Part shown: positions 41,953 through 49,793 of the stretch, piece by piece
How positions within the stretch are numbered: position 1 is the stretch's first letter
Layout: every line of letters starts with the position of its first letter
Assembly (NCBI GenBank): GCA_002391195.1
Contig: DGRZ01000038.1
Coordinates: forward strand, 1 to 55,685
Origin: Fibrobacter sp. UBA4375
Lineage (GTDB): Bacteria; Fibrobacterota; Fibrobacteria; Fibrobacterales; Fibrobacteraceae
Length of the DNA stretch: 55,685 bases
Reading direction: 5' to 3'
Made by a program: the position numbers and the translations under genes
Notes under the pieces: generated by a model
The model's input: only the letters and a program-made list of their open reading frames with translations
Told to the model about the DNA's origin: nothing
The model's database searches: none

Positions 41953-42172
41953 TTTTTTATTACTCCTTAAGGATTGAGTTTATCGTAATTACGACGGGAA
42001 AAATATAACTAAACGGGACCCCTTTTGGCTATTTTCCCAAAAAAGAACGTTAGGACTTGATAAGGCTCACATTTTTATTTAACGCACTTTATGCGTTAGA
42101 CGTGTTATGGTGTAAAAAAGGGACATCTCTCAAGCGTCAGCCCCTTCATTTTGTTAAATTCGTAGCTCAACC

Positions 42173-43903
42173 ATGAAAGAAGCCAGAGCTGTCAAGTTTT
42201 CCCAAAGCACCATTTTCAAGAGTTTGCTGCTCCTGATTCTTGCTACGGTGTTGATCGCCTCTATCAGTATTTTCTTCTTTGTCCGGGGGCAGGTAAAGTC
42301 CCTAATCGGCTGGAGCAGCGACAACAACCGCACCCAGCTGCGGCAAATGGTCATTGCGGCAAACACCGACATCCGTCTTTTCGCCAACCGTATCATCTTC
42401 CTTACCCACACCACCGAAATCCAGAGTTTGGACTCCTCCATCGCGGGCGCCTACATCAACAGCGACAACATCGCCTCCCTGTTCAATGACGACGAGACCA
42501 TCAACCTCTACGACGACGAAAACAACCTGATTTGCGAAAGGCAAAACGATTTCGCCGACGAAAAAGTCCAGCTCCATTTCGACATTTCCAGAATCCCCAA
42601 GCACAATTCCTACTTTAGCCCCTGGAGCATCGAAGACGACCACTCCATGCCCACCCGCATTTTTGCGTCTGAAGTTATCGGGGACGGAAAAGAGAAGGGT
42701 ATCCTGCTTGCAAATTTCTCTTTCGAGCGTCTTGAAAAATACTTTGCCGACTGCAAGGTGGGCAAGAACGGGTTTGTTATCGCCATCTCCGAAAAAGGCG
42801 AGATTCTGTACCTGCCCAGTTTCAAGGAAACCGGCCGCAAGCGGATGAACATTACGGAACTCGGCTTCGAAAATTTCCAGCCCCAGAGATTTGAAACTCC
42901 GGGACCCACATTCGTCAAGCTCAAGAACGGCAACGAATACCTTGTCAATTACGAATACAGCCACGCTTTCCAGTTCGGCCTGCTTTCCCTGCAACCCCGC
43001 AATGAGATCGAAGACATGGCAGCGGCCATCAAGCAGTCCAGCATGCTATTCCTTGTAGGAACCATCGTTGTCACCAGCCTTATTTCCTTCTGGATGTTCC
43101 TCATCTTGGGAAAGCCTTTGAACAAGCTGATCGTCCACATGAAAAAGATTACCGACGACAACATAGACGCCCCCGAAATCAGGTTTGGCCGGCGTAACGA
43201 CGAAGTGGGCCAGCTTTCCAAGGCGTTCAACCTGATGCACGAGACTATCAGACGGCAGTTCAAGGAATTGCAGTCCCACAGAGAACTCCTGGAACAAGAA
43301 GTCGCCGAAAGAACCCAGGAACTGGAAGAGGCCAACAAGAAGCTCCGCATCATGTCCAGGACCGACGAACTGACCGGGCTACCCAACCGCCGGAACATTC
43401 ACGAATGCATCGAAAACGAGGTCAGCCGCATTTCCAGGTCCCACAAGCCCTTCTGCTTTGTGTTCATTGACATCGACCATTTCAAGAGAATCAACGACAC
43501 CTACGGACATGCCTGTGGTGACGAAGTGTTGAAATCGGTGGCACAGACCATCCGCGGGATGTTGCGGAACTACGACATCGTGGGCCGCTATGGCGGCGAA
43601 GAATTTTTGGTGCTACTCCCCGAAACCGATTTGGACGGGGCTGCCGTTGTAGCCGAACGGTTCCGCAAGCAGGTAGAAGAACAGTCCATCAAGCACGCCG
43701 ATTTTCTCATCAACGTCACCATCACCCTGGGCGTTTCCAAGTACGACGGTCGCCTTGGCGCCGACCGCAGTATCCAGATGGCGGACAAGGCCCTGTACGA
43801 GGGCAAGGAATCCGGCAGGAACAAGGTGGTGGTCTGGGGACCCGATCGAATCTCCGAAGAAGACTATCGGGCAGCGGCCATGGAAATGGCCCGCAACAGA
43901 TAA
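42173..43903 (+). CDS. Membrane-bound diguanylate cyclase (GGDEF) with sensor and HAMP regions
   Basis: The 576-aa protein has two membrane helices (about residues 18-42 and 283-310) bracketing a periplasmic Cache-like sensor domain. After the second come a HAMP region (about 310-365), a coiled coil (HRELLEQEVAERTQELEEAN) and a GGDEF domain (about 400-560). The active site is RYGGEEFLVLLP, and the inhibitory site RxxD is present as RNYD five residues before GGEEF. It should make cyclic di-GMP in response to an outside signal. There is no EAL domain and no PilZ protein nearby. The ATG at 42173 is not preceded by a clear ribosome site. Confidence 0.92.
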   Translation: MKEARAVKFSQSTIFKSLLLLILATVLIASISIFFFVRGQVKSLIGWSSDNNRTQLRQMVIAANTDIRLFANRIIFLTHTTEIQSLDSSIAGAYINSDNIASLFNDDETINLYDDENNLICERQNDFADEKVQLHFDISRIPKHNSYFSPWSIEDDHSMPTRIFASEVIGDGKEKGILLANFSFERLEKYFADCKVGKNGFVIAISEKGEILYLPSFKETGRKRMNITELGFENFQPQRFETPGPTFVKLKNGNEYLVNYEYSHAFQFGLLSLQPRNEIEDMAAAIKQSSMLFLVGTIVVTSLISFWMFLILGKPLNKLIVHMKKITDDNIDAPEIRFGRRNDEVGQLSKAFNLMHETIRRQFKELQSHRELLEQEVAERTQELEEANKKLRIMSRTDELTGLPNRRNIHECIENEVSRISRSHKPFCFVFIDIDHFKRINDTYGHACGDEVLKSVAQTIRGMLRNYDIVGRYGGEEFLVLLPETDLDGAAVVAERFRKQVEEQSIKHADFLINVTITLGVSKYDGRLGADRSIQMADKALYEGKESGRNKVVVWGPDRISEEDYRAAAMEMARNR

Positions 43904-43904
43904 A

Positions 43905-45236
43905 CTAATGGGGTATCAACTGAAGGTTCTGTTTCAGGACCTTCAGCTGCTGTTTTGAAAACTCCCTCATGGACTGTTCCGTACTCACCGGGAACATGAC
44001 AAAGGAAGCGTCGGGACAATCGTCTTCGTTGAAGGCGATGCCGTAGGCGGTCCGGTCTATCATCTTGTAGGCGCGACCCGGCAAGGAGTAGTCCCGTACT
44101 CCGGAGGTTTCGCCCTTTTTATACAGGCCACTTCTCAAAAGTTCCGGGCAAGAGGGGGTGTCCTCGAATCCGTCTTCTAGAATGGACAAGTCCTGATAGC
44201 CCTCTATATCTGCCCAGGTGGAAGTGGTGTGCCGTAGCCCAAAGAAATGCCCGGTCTCGTGCACGGCCACCTTCACGATTTCTTCGGCGGTGAGGGAGCG
44301 CTCCCCCGTTGACGTGAGGGCATGACTCCCCACAATGACCGTACTGCCCTCGCCTCCCCTAAGGTTAGAGGCAAAAAGGGCCGCATATCCCAAGACATTG
44401 AGCTCGTTGATGCGGTGGACCAGGACAATGTCCAAAGCTTCGTTCACTCCCTTCACGGGCCAGCCACCCAGTTCCGCAAGGGTCATGTCCTCAGAGGTCG
44501 CCCCCGCGTGCCAATGCACATCTGACGGGTATTTACTCCCGAGAATCGGATGTTTCGAGGCGTAGTTGACATAAATCGTATCGATGACAAAGGAGGTATA
44601 AGCTTTGCGGAATGCCTGCAGCAACATTTTTGCAAAGTTGTCCATTCCGTCTACTCCATCGATAGGGTCGATAAGCCCCACAGGAATCAGGTTCAAGGAA
44701 AGGTGATTGGAATACTTGCCCGAGCCTTCGAACTTGACGTCGGGAGTTTTACCCCTGTAATAATCGTCATCCTGCACCAGGGTGAGGCCCCAGATGGATT
44801 TTTCGTTTTCTTCGCAGACAAAGTTAAAGACATAACGTCCACCGGAAACTTCGGGTTTCAGGGTTTCCATCTTGGACATTCCATAACCGTCGCCATCGCG
44901 GTGCTCGTAAAAACGGAACAGTTGCATCTTGGGAGCTTCAAAGGCCGAATCCACCCCAAAAGAAAGGGTATAGAGCCCGCCCGGGTGCACAATCATCATG
45001 ACTCCCGTGGAAAGATGCGCCTCCACGGAATCCCCCAGGGCGGGGTCGTTTGGGAACATTGCATAAAGTTCCTTGTCCAGCGGGTAAACAACTCTTTCCG
45101 GGTCGGAATCTTCGCTACAGGCCGAGAAAAAAAGGGAAAAACAAAAAAAAGTGAAAAAAATGGACAGGGGGTAGGCTTTTTTTGCACCAAAAAAGCGTCT
45201 TATACATAGAGGGGCAAAAAAATTTGACCTGGCCAT
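43905..45236 (-). CDS. Lipoprotein with zinc-metalloprotease motif (HExxHxxGLxH)
   Basis: The 443-residue protein has a hydrophobic signal and lipobox FSAC (SIFFTFFCFSLFFSACSEDS), so it is anchored in a membrane. Near residue 345 the motif HETGHFFGLRHT is a full HExxHxxGxxH zinc site. It is preceded by SLTAEEIVKVA and followed by aromatic residues, as in metzincin- or eukaryote-like zinc metalloproteases. The likely role is surface proteolysis or a processing protease. The start is uncertain: ATG at 45236 gives an n-region of about 20 residues before the hydrophobic core. It converges with the GGDEF gene, and its last codons lie in the hairpin at 43920-43946. Confidence 0.7.
   Translation of the reverse strand: MARSNFFAPLCIRRFFGAKKAYPLSIFFTFFCFSLFFSACSEDSDPERVVYPLDKELYAMFPNDPALGDSVEAHLSTGVMMIVHPGGLYTLSFGVDSAFEAPKMQLFRFYEHRDGDGYGMSKMETLKPEVSGGRYVFNFVCEENEKSIWGLTLVQDDDYYRGKTPDVKFEGSGKYSNHLSLNLIPVGLIDPIDGVDGMDNFAKMLLQAFRKAYTSFVIDTIYVNYASKHPILGSKYPSDVHWHAGATSEDMTLAELGGWPVKGVNEALDIVLVHRINELNVLGYAALFASNLRGGEGSTVIVGSHALTSTGERSLTAEEIVKVAVHETGHFFGLRHTTSTWADIEGYQDLSILEDGFEDTPSCPELLRSGLYKKGETSGVRDYSLPGRAYKMIDRTAYGIAFNEDDCPDASFVMFPVSTEQSMREFSKQQLKVLKQNLQLIPH
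43920..43946. terminator. Candidate terminator hairpin between converging genes
   Basis: CTGAAGGTTCTG (loop TTT) CAGGACCTTCAG forms a twelve-pair stem with one G-T pair. It starts 17 bases after the GGDEF stop on the plus strand and covers the last codons of the metalloprotease gene on the minus strand. T runs on either side are weak (TGTTTTG), so termination is likely but not certain. Confidence 0.5.
45176..45222 (+). promoter_or_regulatory. Leader-like block upstream of comEC
   Basis: TTTTTGCACCAAAAAAGCGT-CTTATACATAGAGGGGC matches the central part of the PD-(D/E)XK gene leaders (CCAAAAAAACGTCTTATACA-TAGACGGGGC on their coding strand). TATACA could act as a -10. It lies about 60-100 bases before the comEC ATG and overlaps the 5' end of the metalloprotease gene on the other strand. 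Confidence 0.4.
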
Positions 45237-45277
45237 GCCCCAAAGGTACAAAAACAAGCCACAAAGGATTGTGCAAA

Positions 45278-47776
45278 ATGAAGCTTTTTTCTTCTTTTCG
45301 GGAATTGACATTTCCCTTGGCAGGGAAGCCTGCCCTGGTAGTAGCCTTCACGATAATGGCTGTCATAACCGCCTTTGAAAAGCCCTTGTACGGAGCCGTT
45401 CTCCTGGCCTTGTTGTGGAGCCTTGCCCATGTTTCTGGAAAATTCACCCAGCGGGTGGTGCTGGCGGCGCTGCTCGCAGGAATCGGGAGCATTCTGATTT
45501 CGGCACGGGTATTTTCGAGTGGGGAGACGACCGCAAATCAGGTCGTAACAGTGCCAGGTTCGCAGGTCAGAACGGCGGCTGATTCGCTGGTCATAACTGT
45601 GCCGCCGAAGGAGGGGTGCGGCACGGTAGAGGCGGTGCTGCCCCGGAGCAACGGCGTTGCGTTTGTAGTGATGGTCAGATCCGCGCAAGTCATGACAGCC
45701 GCGAAGGTCGCAGAAGCCGACACGCAGGTCGCAACAGTGCCGAATCTTTCGGTCGCAGAAGTCGCCGGGACCTACCGCGTGCGGCTTACCGAAAAGCGCG
45801 CCCTCCCCCTTTTGCCGGAACCTGGAGATTCCCTCTGTTACGAGACGTCTTGGTACCCGGTGGAACCGCCGACCGTCCCGGGAGCCTTCGATACCCGAAA
45901 GTGGCTGGACAGCCAGAACCTTGCCGCCTACGGGAAAATGTTGCACTGGAAAAGCTGGCGGGGCAGCTGGAATCCGGAACGGAGCTTTTACCATTTCAGG
46001 AACTGGATCCGCCAAAAGCTGTCGCGGTTCTTGGACCCGGCAGAAACGGGACTTTTGATGGGGCTCCTGGCCGGAGACCGGAGCGGCATTCCCGAGGCCT
46101 TGCGGAGCGATTTCCAGCGGTCGGGGCTTGTGCATGTGCTGGCCATCAGCGGGTTCCATGTGGTGCTGCTGGCAGGGCTCCTGATGACGTTCCTGAAAGC
46201 GACGGGACTCCCCCACAGGATTGTGCGGGTGGTGGGCATCTTGCTCCTTGCCATATACGTGCCCGTCACCGGCGGCTCCCCTGCGGTGACCCGCGCTGTC
46301 ATCATGTTTGCCATTCCACAGGTGGGCATGCTCCTGCAACGGCCGGCGGGTGCGCTGAACAGCCTAGGGGTGGCACTGATCCTCATCTTGCTTCCGAACC
46401 CCCAGGTGTTCTGGAATCCCGGATTCCAGCTGTCGGCGGCAGCCACCGCCGGAATCATTCTCGGGTCCAGCCACAATCCCCTAAAGGCGCTACCCGAAAG
46501 CCTCTCGAAGAACAAGCTCTGGGCCAAGTTCCAGAACTTTATCGTCGAACCTACCTACGTGACGCTGTGTGCCACCTTGGCGACGGCACCTCTCCTGATT
46601 TATCATTTCAAGACCCTCGCTCCCCTGGCCTGGCTAGGCAACATCGTCATCGTCCCCCTGATTTCTTGGGGAATGGAGGCTGGACTTTTTGCCCTGCTTT
46701 CACCCATCGACTTTGTGACGGGCATCTTTTGCAGCGCGGCATCTGTCCTGCTCCGGACCGCAAGCCTCTTGACCCACCTGCTTTCCGATTCTTCGGCGGC
46801 ATCGGTAACCGTAGGGCCCTACCCGCCCTTTGTGCTGTTGCTGATGGGCTTTGCGTTTGCGCTACTTACCAGCATCCGCAAAAACAGGCTTGGCGCCATC
46901 CTTTTCGCCCTGGGCCTCCTTTTCTTTTCGGGATTTTATTTTACATGCAACTACCGTGACGTGGTCTGGCCCACCTGGAGCCTTACCGCCATTGACATCG
47001 GGCAGGGGGACGCCATACTGATTACCACCCCTTCGGGGCGGAACATCTTGGTAGATAGCGGGCCCAATGACCGCAGGGACTCGGGCAAGGATATCATAGT
47101 TCCCTATTTGCGACATTCCGGTATCCTAAAGCTGGACGCACTTGTGGTGACACACGCCGACGCCGACCATTTCGGCGGGGTTTACGGGATTGTAAAAAGT
47201 TTTCCCGTCAAGGAACTCTGGGTCAGCGAATGCGCAAGGCTGGAGCCGAAACCCGCCTGGATTAAAACGATGGCCGTGGCGCTGGAGCGGGGAATCCCCC
47301 TGCGGGATATCGGCCGGGGGTTCACCTGGTCCGAGAACTTTTTCGAGATTCGGGCCCTGCACCCTGTTTCTAGCGACAAGTGCGCCGAGACCAACGAAGA
47401 AAGCATTACCCTCCGGGTGAAGGGCCTAGGGCATTCTGCCATCTTGACCGGCGACTTGACGGTGGCGGGCGAAAAGAAAATACTCCGGTCTCACGACTTC
47501 TTGAAAAGCGACGTGCTGAAACTGGGCCATCACGGGAGCAAGACCTCCAGCAGCCGAAATTTTTTGACAGCGATAAGTCCCAGGCTTGCCCTGGTCTCCA
47601 GCGGTCGGAAAAACAGGTTCCGTCACCCCCACAAGCAGGTCACAGACCGGCTGGACTCCCTGGGCATTCCTTACCTGAACACCGCAAAGCGCGGGACCAT
47701 CACCGTACAGTTCACCCCCGACACCATGCTGGTAGAGACGATGCTATCGGGGGATGTGGTTGAGAGAGGAAATTAA
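45278..47776 (+). CDS. comEC: ComEC/Rec2 DNA-uptake channel protein
   Basis: The 832-aa protein has the ComEC layout: a few N-terminal helices, an OB-like periplasmic region (about residues 80-240), the Competence domain (about 250-530, with GLLAGDRSGIPEALRSDFQR and SGLVHVLAISGFHVVLLAGL) and a C-terminal metallo-beta-lactamase-like domain (about 570-800, with DIGQGDAILIT, THADADHFGG and GHHGSKTSS). It passes single-stranded DNA across the inner membrane; with pilT and the secretin present, transformation is possible. Residues about 90-160 carry repeats of type VVTVPGS/VATVPNLS. ATG 45278 has AAGGA nine bases upstream. Confidence 0.9.
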   Translation: MKLFSSFRELTFPLAGKPALVVAFTIMAVITAFEKPLYGAVLLALLWSLAHVSGKFTQRVVLAALLAGIGSILISARVFSSGETTANQVVTVPGSQVRTAADSLVITVPPKEGCGTVEAVLPRSNGVAFVVMVRSAQVMTAAKVAEADTQVATVPNLSVAEVAGTYRVRLTEKRALPLLPEPGDSLCYETSWYPVEPPTVPGAFDTRKWLDSQNLAAYGKMLHWKSWRGSWNPERSFYHFRNWIRQKLSRFLDPAETGLLMGLLAGDRSGIPEALRSDFQRSGLVHVLAISGFHVVLLAGLLMTFLKATGLPHRIVRVVGILLLAIYVPVTGGSPAVTRAVIMFAIPQVGMLLQRPAGALNSLGVALILILLPNPQVFWNPGFQLSAAATAGIILGSSHNPLKALPESLSKNKLWAKFQNFIVEPTYVTLCATLATAPLLIYHFKTLAPLAWLGNIVIVPLISWGMEAGLFALLSPIDFVTGIFCSAASVLLRTASLLTHLLSDSSAASVTVGPYPPFVLLLMGFAFALLTSIRKNRLGAILFALGLLFFSGFYFTCNYRDVVWPTWSLTAIDIGQGDAILITTPSGRNILVDSGPNDRRDSGKDIIVPYLRHSGILKLDALVVTHADADHFGGVYGIVKSFPVKELWVSECARLEPKPAWIKTMAVALERGIPLRDIGRGFTWSENFFEIRALHPVSSDKCAETNEESITLRVKGLGHSAILTGDLTVAGEKKILRSHDFLKSDVLKLGHHGSKTSSSRNFLTAISPRLALVSSGRKNRFRHPHKQVTDRLDSLGIPYLNTAKRGTITVQFTPDTMLVETMLSGDVVERGN

Positions 47777-47781
47777 ACCTA

Positions 47782-47810
47782 TTGACAAAAGAAAAAAGGA
47801 TATATATATT
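47782..47810 (+). promoter_or_regulatory. Promoter upstream of brnT, overlapping its start
   Basis: TTGACA (47782-47787) and TATATT (47805-47810) are 17 bp apart, close to the sigma-70 consensus. The -10 ends at the base before the ATG of brnT, so the transcript would begin inside the gene. AAGGA at 47796-47800 could serve as a ribosome site for transcripts coming from comEC. Confidence 0.5.
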
Positions 47811-48110
47811 ATGTATATAACTTTTGAATGGGATGACAAAAAAGCCAAGGTAAACTACGCAAAGCACAAGGTTACGTTTGAAGAAGCCCAATCTGTATTC
47901 TATGACGAAAATGCTCTTTTGATTTCCGACGAGAAGCATTCTGACAACGAAGAACGGTTTATACTGATGGGTTTATCCTCAATGATGAATACGCTTCTAG
48001 TCTGTTATTGCGAACGTGGTTCGGACGATGACGAAATTATCCGTATCATCTCGTCCCGTAAGGCAAATAAAAAAGAAAATGAACAATATTGGAAAAGGAG
48101 GTCCGTATGA
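47811..48110 (+). CDS. brnT: BrnT-family toxin
   Basis: The 99-aa protein opens MYITFEWDDKKAKVNYAKHK, then VTFEEAQSVFYDENALLISD, as in BrnT toxins: ribonucleases with a RelE-like fold that arrest translation. The end RIISSRKANKKENEQYW is also typical. ATG at 47811 is used because the motif starts there; the longer frame runs into the 3' end of comEC. The stop overlaps the start of brnA by four bases (ATGA). In this family the antitoxin represses the pair by binding the promoter. It marks the left edge of an AT-richer accessory island. Confidence 0.88.
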   Translation: MYITFEWDDKKAKVNYAKHKVTFEEAQSVFYDENALLISDEKHSDNEERFILMGLSSMMNTLLVCYCERGSDDDEIIRIISSRKANKKENEQYWKRRSV

Positions 48111-48340
48111 AAAGCAACTATGACTTCAGCAATGCGGTAAAGAATCCGTATGCAAAAAAATTGAAGAAAACGATTTGCATCAACATCAGCGAATCGGTCC
48201 TCGCCTATTTCAAGGAACTTGCCGCAAAAACCGGGATTCCCTACCAGACCCTAATCAACATGTTCCTTACTCAGGCCAAAGCCGAAAAGATGGAACCAAA
48301 ATTTATCGCAAAACCACCTCGAAAAAAACAGGTGGCATAA
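48107..48340 (+). CDS. brnA: BrnA-family antitoxin
   Basis: The 77-aa protein (MKSNYDFSNAVKNPYAKKLK ...) has the BrnA/CopG ribbon-helix-helix core: ICINISESVLAYFKELAAKT followed by GIPYQTLINMFLTQ. It binds and neutralises BrnT and should repress the operon. AAAGGAGG lies five bases upstream of the ATG at 48107, and the gene overlaps brnT by four bases, so synthesis is coupled and favours the antitoxin. No terminator is evident after it. Confidence 0.85.
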   Translation: MKSNYDFSNAVKNPYAKKLKKTICINISESVLAYFKELAAKTGIPYQTLINMFLTQAKAEKMEPKFIAKPPRKKQVA

Positions 48341-48427
48341 AACAAGCGACATAAAAGTCCCGCTTTGTTATTTTCCCCGCATCGTCAGTTTGCGCTTTTC
48401 AGCTTTTCTTCTTCAGGAGGAATCGTT

Positions 48428-48532
48428 ATGCCGTTGACATTTTCCCTGAAGGAAATCGACAAAATTCCAGACATCCATCCTTTTTTTCTGATTTTTTCAG
48501 CGTCAAAACGCTTGCGAACCCGCATAAAATAA
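48428..48532 (+). CDS. Short ORF upstream of the repeat array, unknown
   Basis: A 34-residue frame (MPLTFSLKEIDKIPDIHPFF ...) has a good ribosome site (AGGAGG six bases before ATG). It ends just before the first 35-bp repeat and overlaps a promoter-like site at 48512-48540. The last codons (SASKRLRTRIK) look like read-through of other sequence, so it may be the cut-off start of a larger gene. Unrecognised; it could be a chance ORF. Confidence 0.3.
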   Translation: MPLTFSLKEIDKIPDIHPFFLIFSASKRLRTRIK

Positions 48533-48540
48533 AGTATATT
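48512..48540 (+). promoter_or_regulatory. Promoter-like site directly before the first 35-bp repeat
   Basis: TTGCGA (48512-48517) and TATATT (48535-48540) are spaced by 17 bp. Transcription would start near 48547, about four bases before repeat 1 at 48551, so the repeat would form the 5' end of the RNA. Confidence 0.45.
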
Positions 48541-48550
48541 CAGAAAGCAG

Positions 48551-48585
48551 GTCTTATAGAGGCTCTTTATGAGCGGGGTTAAAAC
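48551..48585. repeat. 35-bp array repeat, copy 1
   Basis: Starts GTCTTATAGAGGCTCTTT and continues ATGAGCGGGGTTAAAAC. Identical to copies 2 and 3. It has near-inverse ends (GTCTTA/TAAAAC), an internal GCTC-TTTAT-GAGC hairpin, and a ribosome-site-like AGAGG six bases before an ATG. Confidence 0.95.
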
Positions 48586-48919
48586 TTAATGGATTAAAGG
48601 GCGAATTTGAACAACATTATAAAAAATACAAATCGTCTATGATTCCTAAGGACAAAAGTATGATAGTTATTACATCGGACGGTAAAATTCACAAAATAGA
48701 TCTTGAAAAATTCTGGGAAAAAATTTTAAGTCCCAGGGAATAAACCCTGGGACTGGACTGCCCGACCATGTAGGTCCGGCAGTCAAATTCCACTATACTC
48801 ATAATGAAACTTGACTTCCGGTTCCTTATTGCTAGGCTAAGCCTATAAAGGAATATAAATTCTTTTTTATGTCCTGTCAATAGGGCCATAAACAAAATAT
48901 CGTCCTGTAAAAATTTGCA
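48586..48919. other. Insert 1 of the repeat array (334 bp): ORF tail and three hairpins
   Basis: A plus-strand frame is open from the repeat (GEFEQHYKKYKSSMIPKDKS ...) to a TAA at 48741-48743. It ends DLEKFWEKILSPRE and has no start of its own, so it looks like a 3' gene fragment. Alternatively a 27-residue ORF could start at the ATG after AAGGACAAAAGT. Three strong hairpins follow: AGTCCCAGGG/CCCTGGGACT (48729-48754), GACTGCC-GACC/GGTC-GGCAGTC (48756-48784) and TTCCTT ... AGGCTAAGCCT ... AAGGAA (48822-48853). The first could be a terminator for the fragment. No family was recognised. Confidence 0.5.
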
Positions 48920-48954
48920 GTCTTATAGAGGCTCTTTATGAGCGGGGTTAAAAC
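48920..48954. repeat. 35-bp array repeat, copy 2
   Basis: Identical in sequence to copies 1 and 3. Read on the minus strand it supplies the stop codon (CTCTATAA) that closes the lptF/G fragment frame. Confidence 0.95.
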
Positions 48955-49300
48955 CCATGAAGGGGGAAAGGGCTCCGTTCTCGCCCATTTTCAGTCCAAT
49001 CCGTTCCAAGATATAATAGCTAAAAACAAGCAGCAGGCCAATGCCGAATTTCTGGGAAAGCCCCCCGGAACGGGTATAACGGTGGCAAAGGGCAGCACCG
49101 ATCAAAAGCACAATCAAGTTCATCCAGTGAGCAGACCGCTTAAAGTACAGGGCTGTCTCCATGGCACGGGTGTCTTCGCCAGAGCGTTTTAACACCTCGA
49201 TACGCTTGAGGACCATCTTGGAGTCCATCTCGTCGGGAACCTGCCGCTCGTTGATCAGGTCTTCGGGGCGGGTGCTGACCTTGTCCACCAGTTTTTCCTT
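48955..49300 (-). pseudogene. Insert 2 of the repeat array (346 bp): internal fragment of an LptF/LptG-family permease gene
   Basis: The whole insert is one open frame on the minus strand (about 115 codons) with no start at its head and no stop before the repeat. The protein reads VDKVSTRPEDLINERQVPDE ... MNLIVLLIGAALCHRYTRSG, GLSQKFGIGLLLVFSYYILE, MGENGALSPF. This is the C-terminal membrane part of YjgP/YjgQ (LptF/LptG) permeases of lipopolysaccharide export, where HRYTRSGGLSQKFG matches the RRGG..FG block. In a full protein two further stretches would flank it. The intact gene should exist elsewhere in the genome. Family assignment is fairly sure; how the fragment came here is not known. 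Confidence 0.65.
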
Positions 49301-49335
49301 GTCTTATAGAGGCTCTTTATGAGCGGGGTTAAAAC
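49301..49335. repeat. 35-bp array repeat, copy 3
   Basis: Identical in sequence to copies 1 and 2. It separates the permease fragment from insert 3. Confidence 0.95.
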
Positions 49336-49352
49336 GGAAAATCAAGTTTCTT

Positions 49353-49381
49353 TTGACTTTGCCGCGGGTATAATTTATTTT
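49353..49381 (+). promoter_or_regulatory. Candidate promoter of the membrane-protein gene in insert 3
   Basis: TTGACT at 49353 is followed after 17 bp by TATTTT; a perfect TATAAT lies at 49369-49374, with TTTCTT 16 bp before it. One of the two arrangements probably drives the gene at 49402. Confidence 0.4.
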
Positions 49382-49401
49382 CCATTTGTGGAGGAAGGAA
49401 T

Positions 49402-49752
49402 ATGCTGGAGGCTTATCTCTATCTTGCCAATCATTGGCCGGTGCTGGTATTCATCATTGTAGCATTGCTCGTGGTTGCCGCTTACGCGGTATCTATACGG
49501 ATATTCTTGCCGCAATGGCTCATAAAAAGAAAAATAAGGAAACTTTCTTACCTGCCGTTAGACGACCCGGAAATCATCAAATTGCAGGAAATGGAAACTA
49601 AGGCGGCAAGAAGGGGCTTGGAGAGATTCGTGACTGGCGTGGTGGCATACCTGGCAGTTCTTGCCGGCGTGACCGCTTGCACCATGGTAAGAAAGTCCGA
49701 ATACTATGACTCGTTGATGGATGTCTTTATTGATTTCATGAAAGGGTGTTGA
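49402..49752 (+). CDS. Small membrane protein in insert 3 of the repeat array, unknown
   Basis: The 116-aa protein has two membrane helices (about residues 11-33, PVLVFIIVALLVVAAYAVSI, and 78-96, TGVVAYLAVLAGVTACTMV). Between them is a basic, charged loop (WLIKRKIRKLSYLPLDDPEI ... METKAARRGLERF). It has its own strong ribosome site (GGAGGAAGGA seven bases before ATG) and a promoter-like site, so unlike the permease fragment it is a complete gene within a repeat-bounded insert of 458 bp. I know no family for it. Two-helix proteins of this size can be holin-like, toxins or immunity proteins; nothing here decides. Confidence 0.65.
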   Translation: MLEAYLYLANHWPVLVFIIVALLVVAAYAVSIRIFLPQWLIKRKIRKLSYLPLDDPEIIKLQEMETKAARRGLERFVTGVVAYLAVLAGVTACTMVRKSEYYDSLMDVFIDFMKGC

Positions 49753-49777
49753 CTTTTCGCCGAAAAAATTATATATC
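49749..49777 (+). promoter_or_regulatory. Promoter-like site before repeat copy 4
   Basis: TTGACT (49749-49754) and TATATC (49772-49777) are 17 bp apart; transcription would start near 49784, ten bases before repeat 4. As at repeat 1, a promoter points into the repeat, here with an ORF starting in it. Confidence 0.4.
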
Positions 49778-49793
49778 CACTCTCAGTTGTTAA

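Noticed and set aside
48750..48860. tRNA gene in insert 1 of the array
   Set aside because: The hairpins do not form a cloverleaf: no T-loop GGTTCRANYC and no acceptor stem closing them.
48938..49192. 84-residue plus-strand ORF starting at the ATG of repeat copy 2
   Set aside because: It is antisense to the well-conserved lptF/lptG fragment and has low-complexity, unnatural composition, so it is a shadow of that frame.
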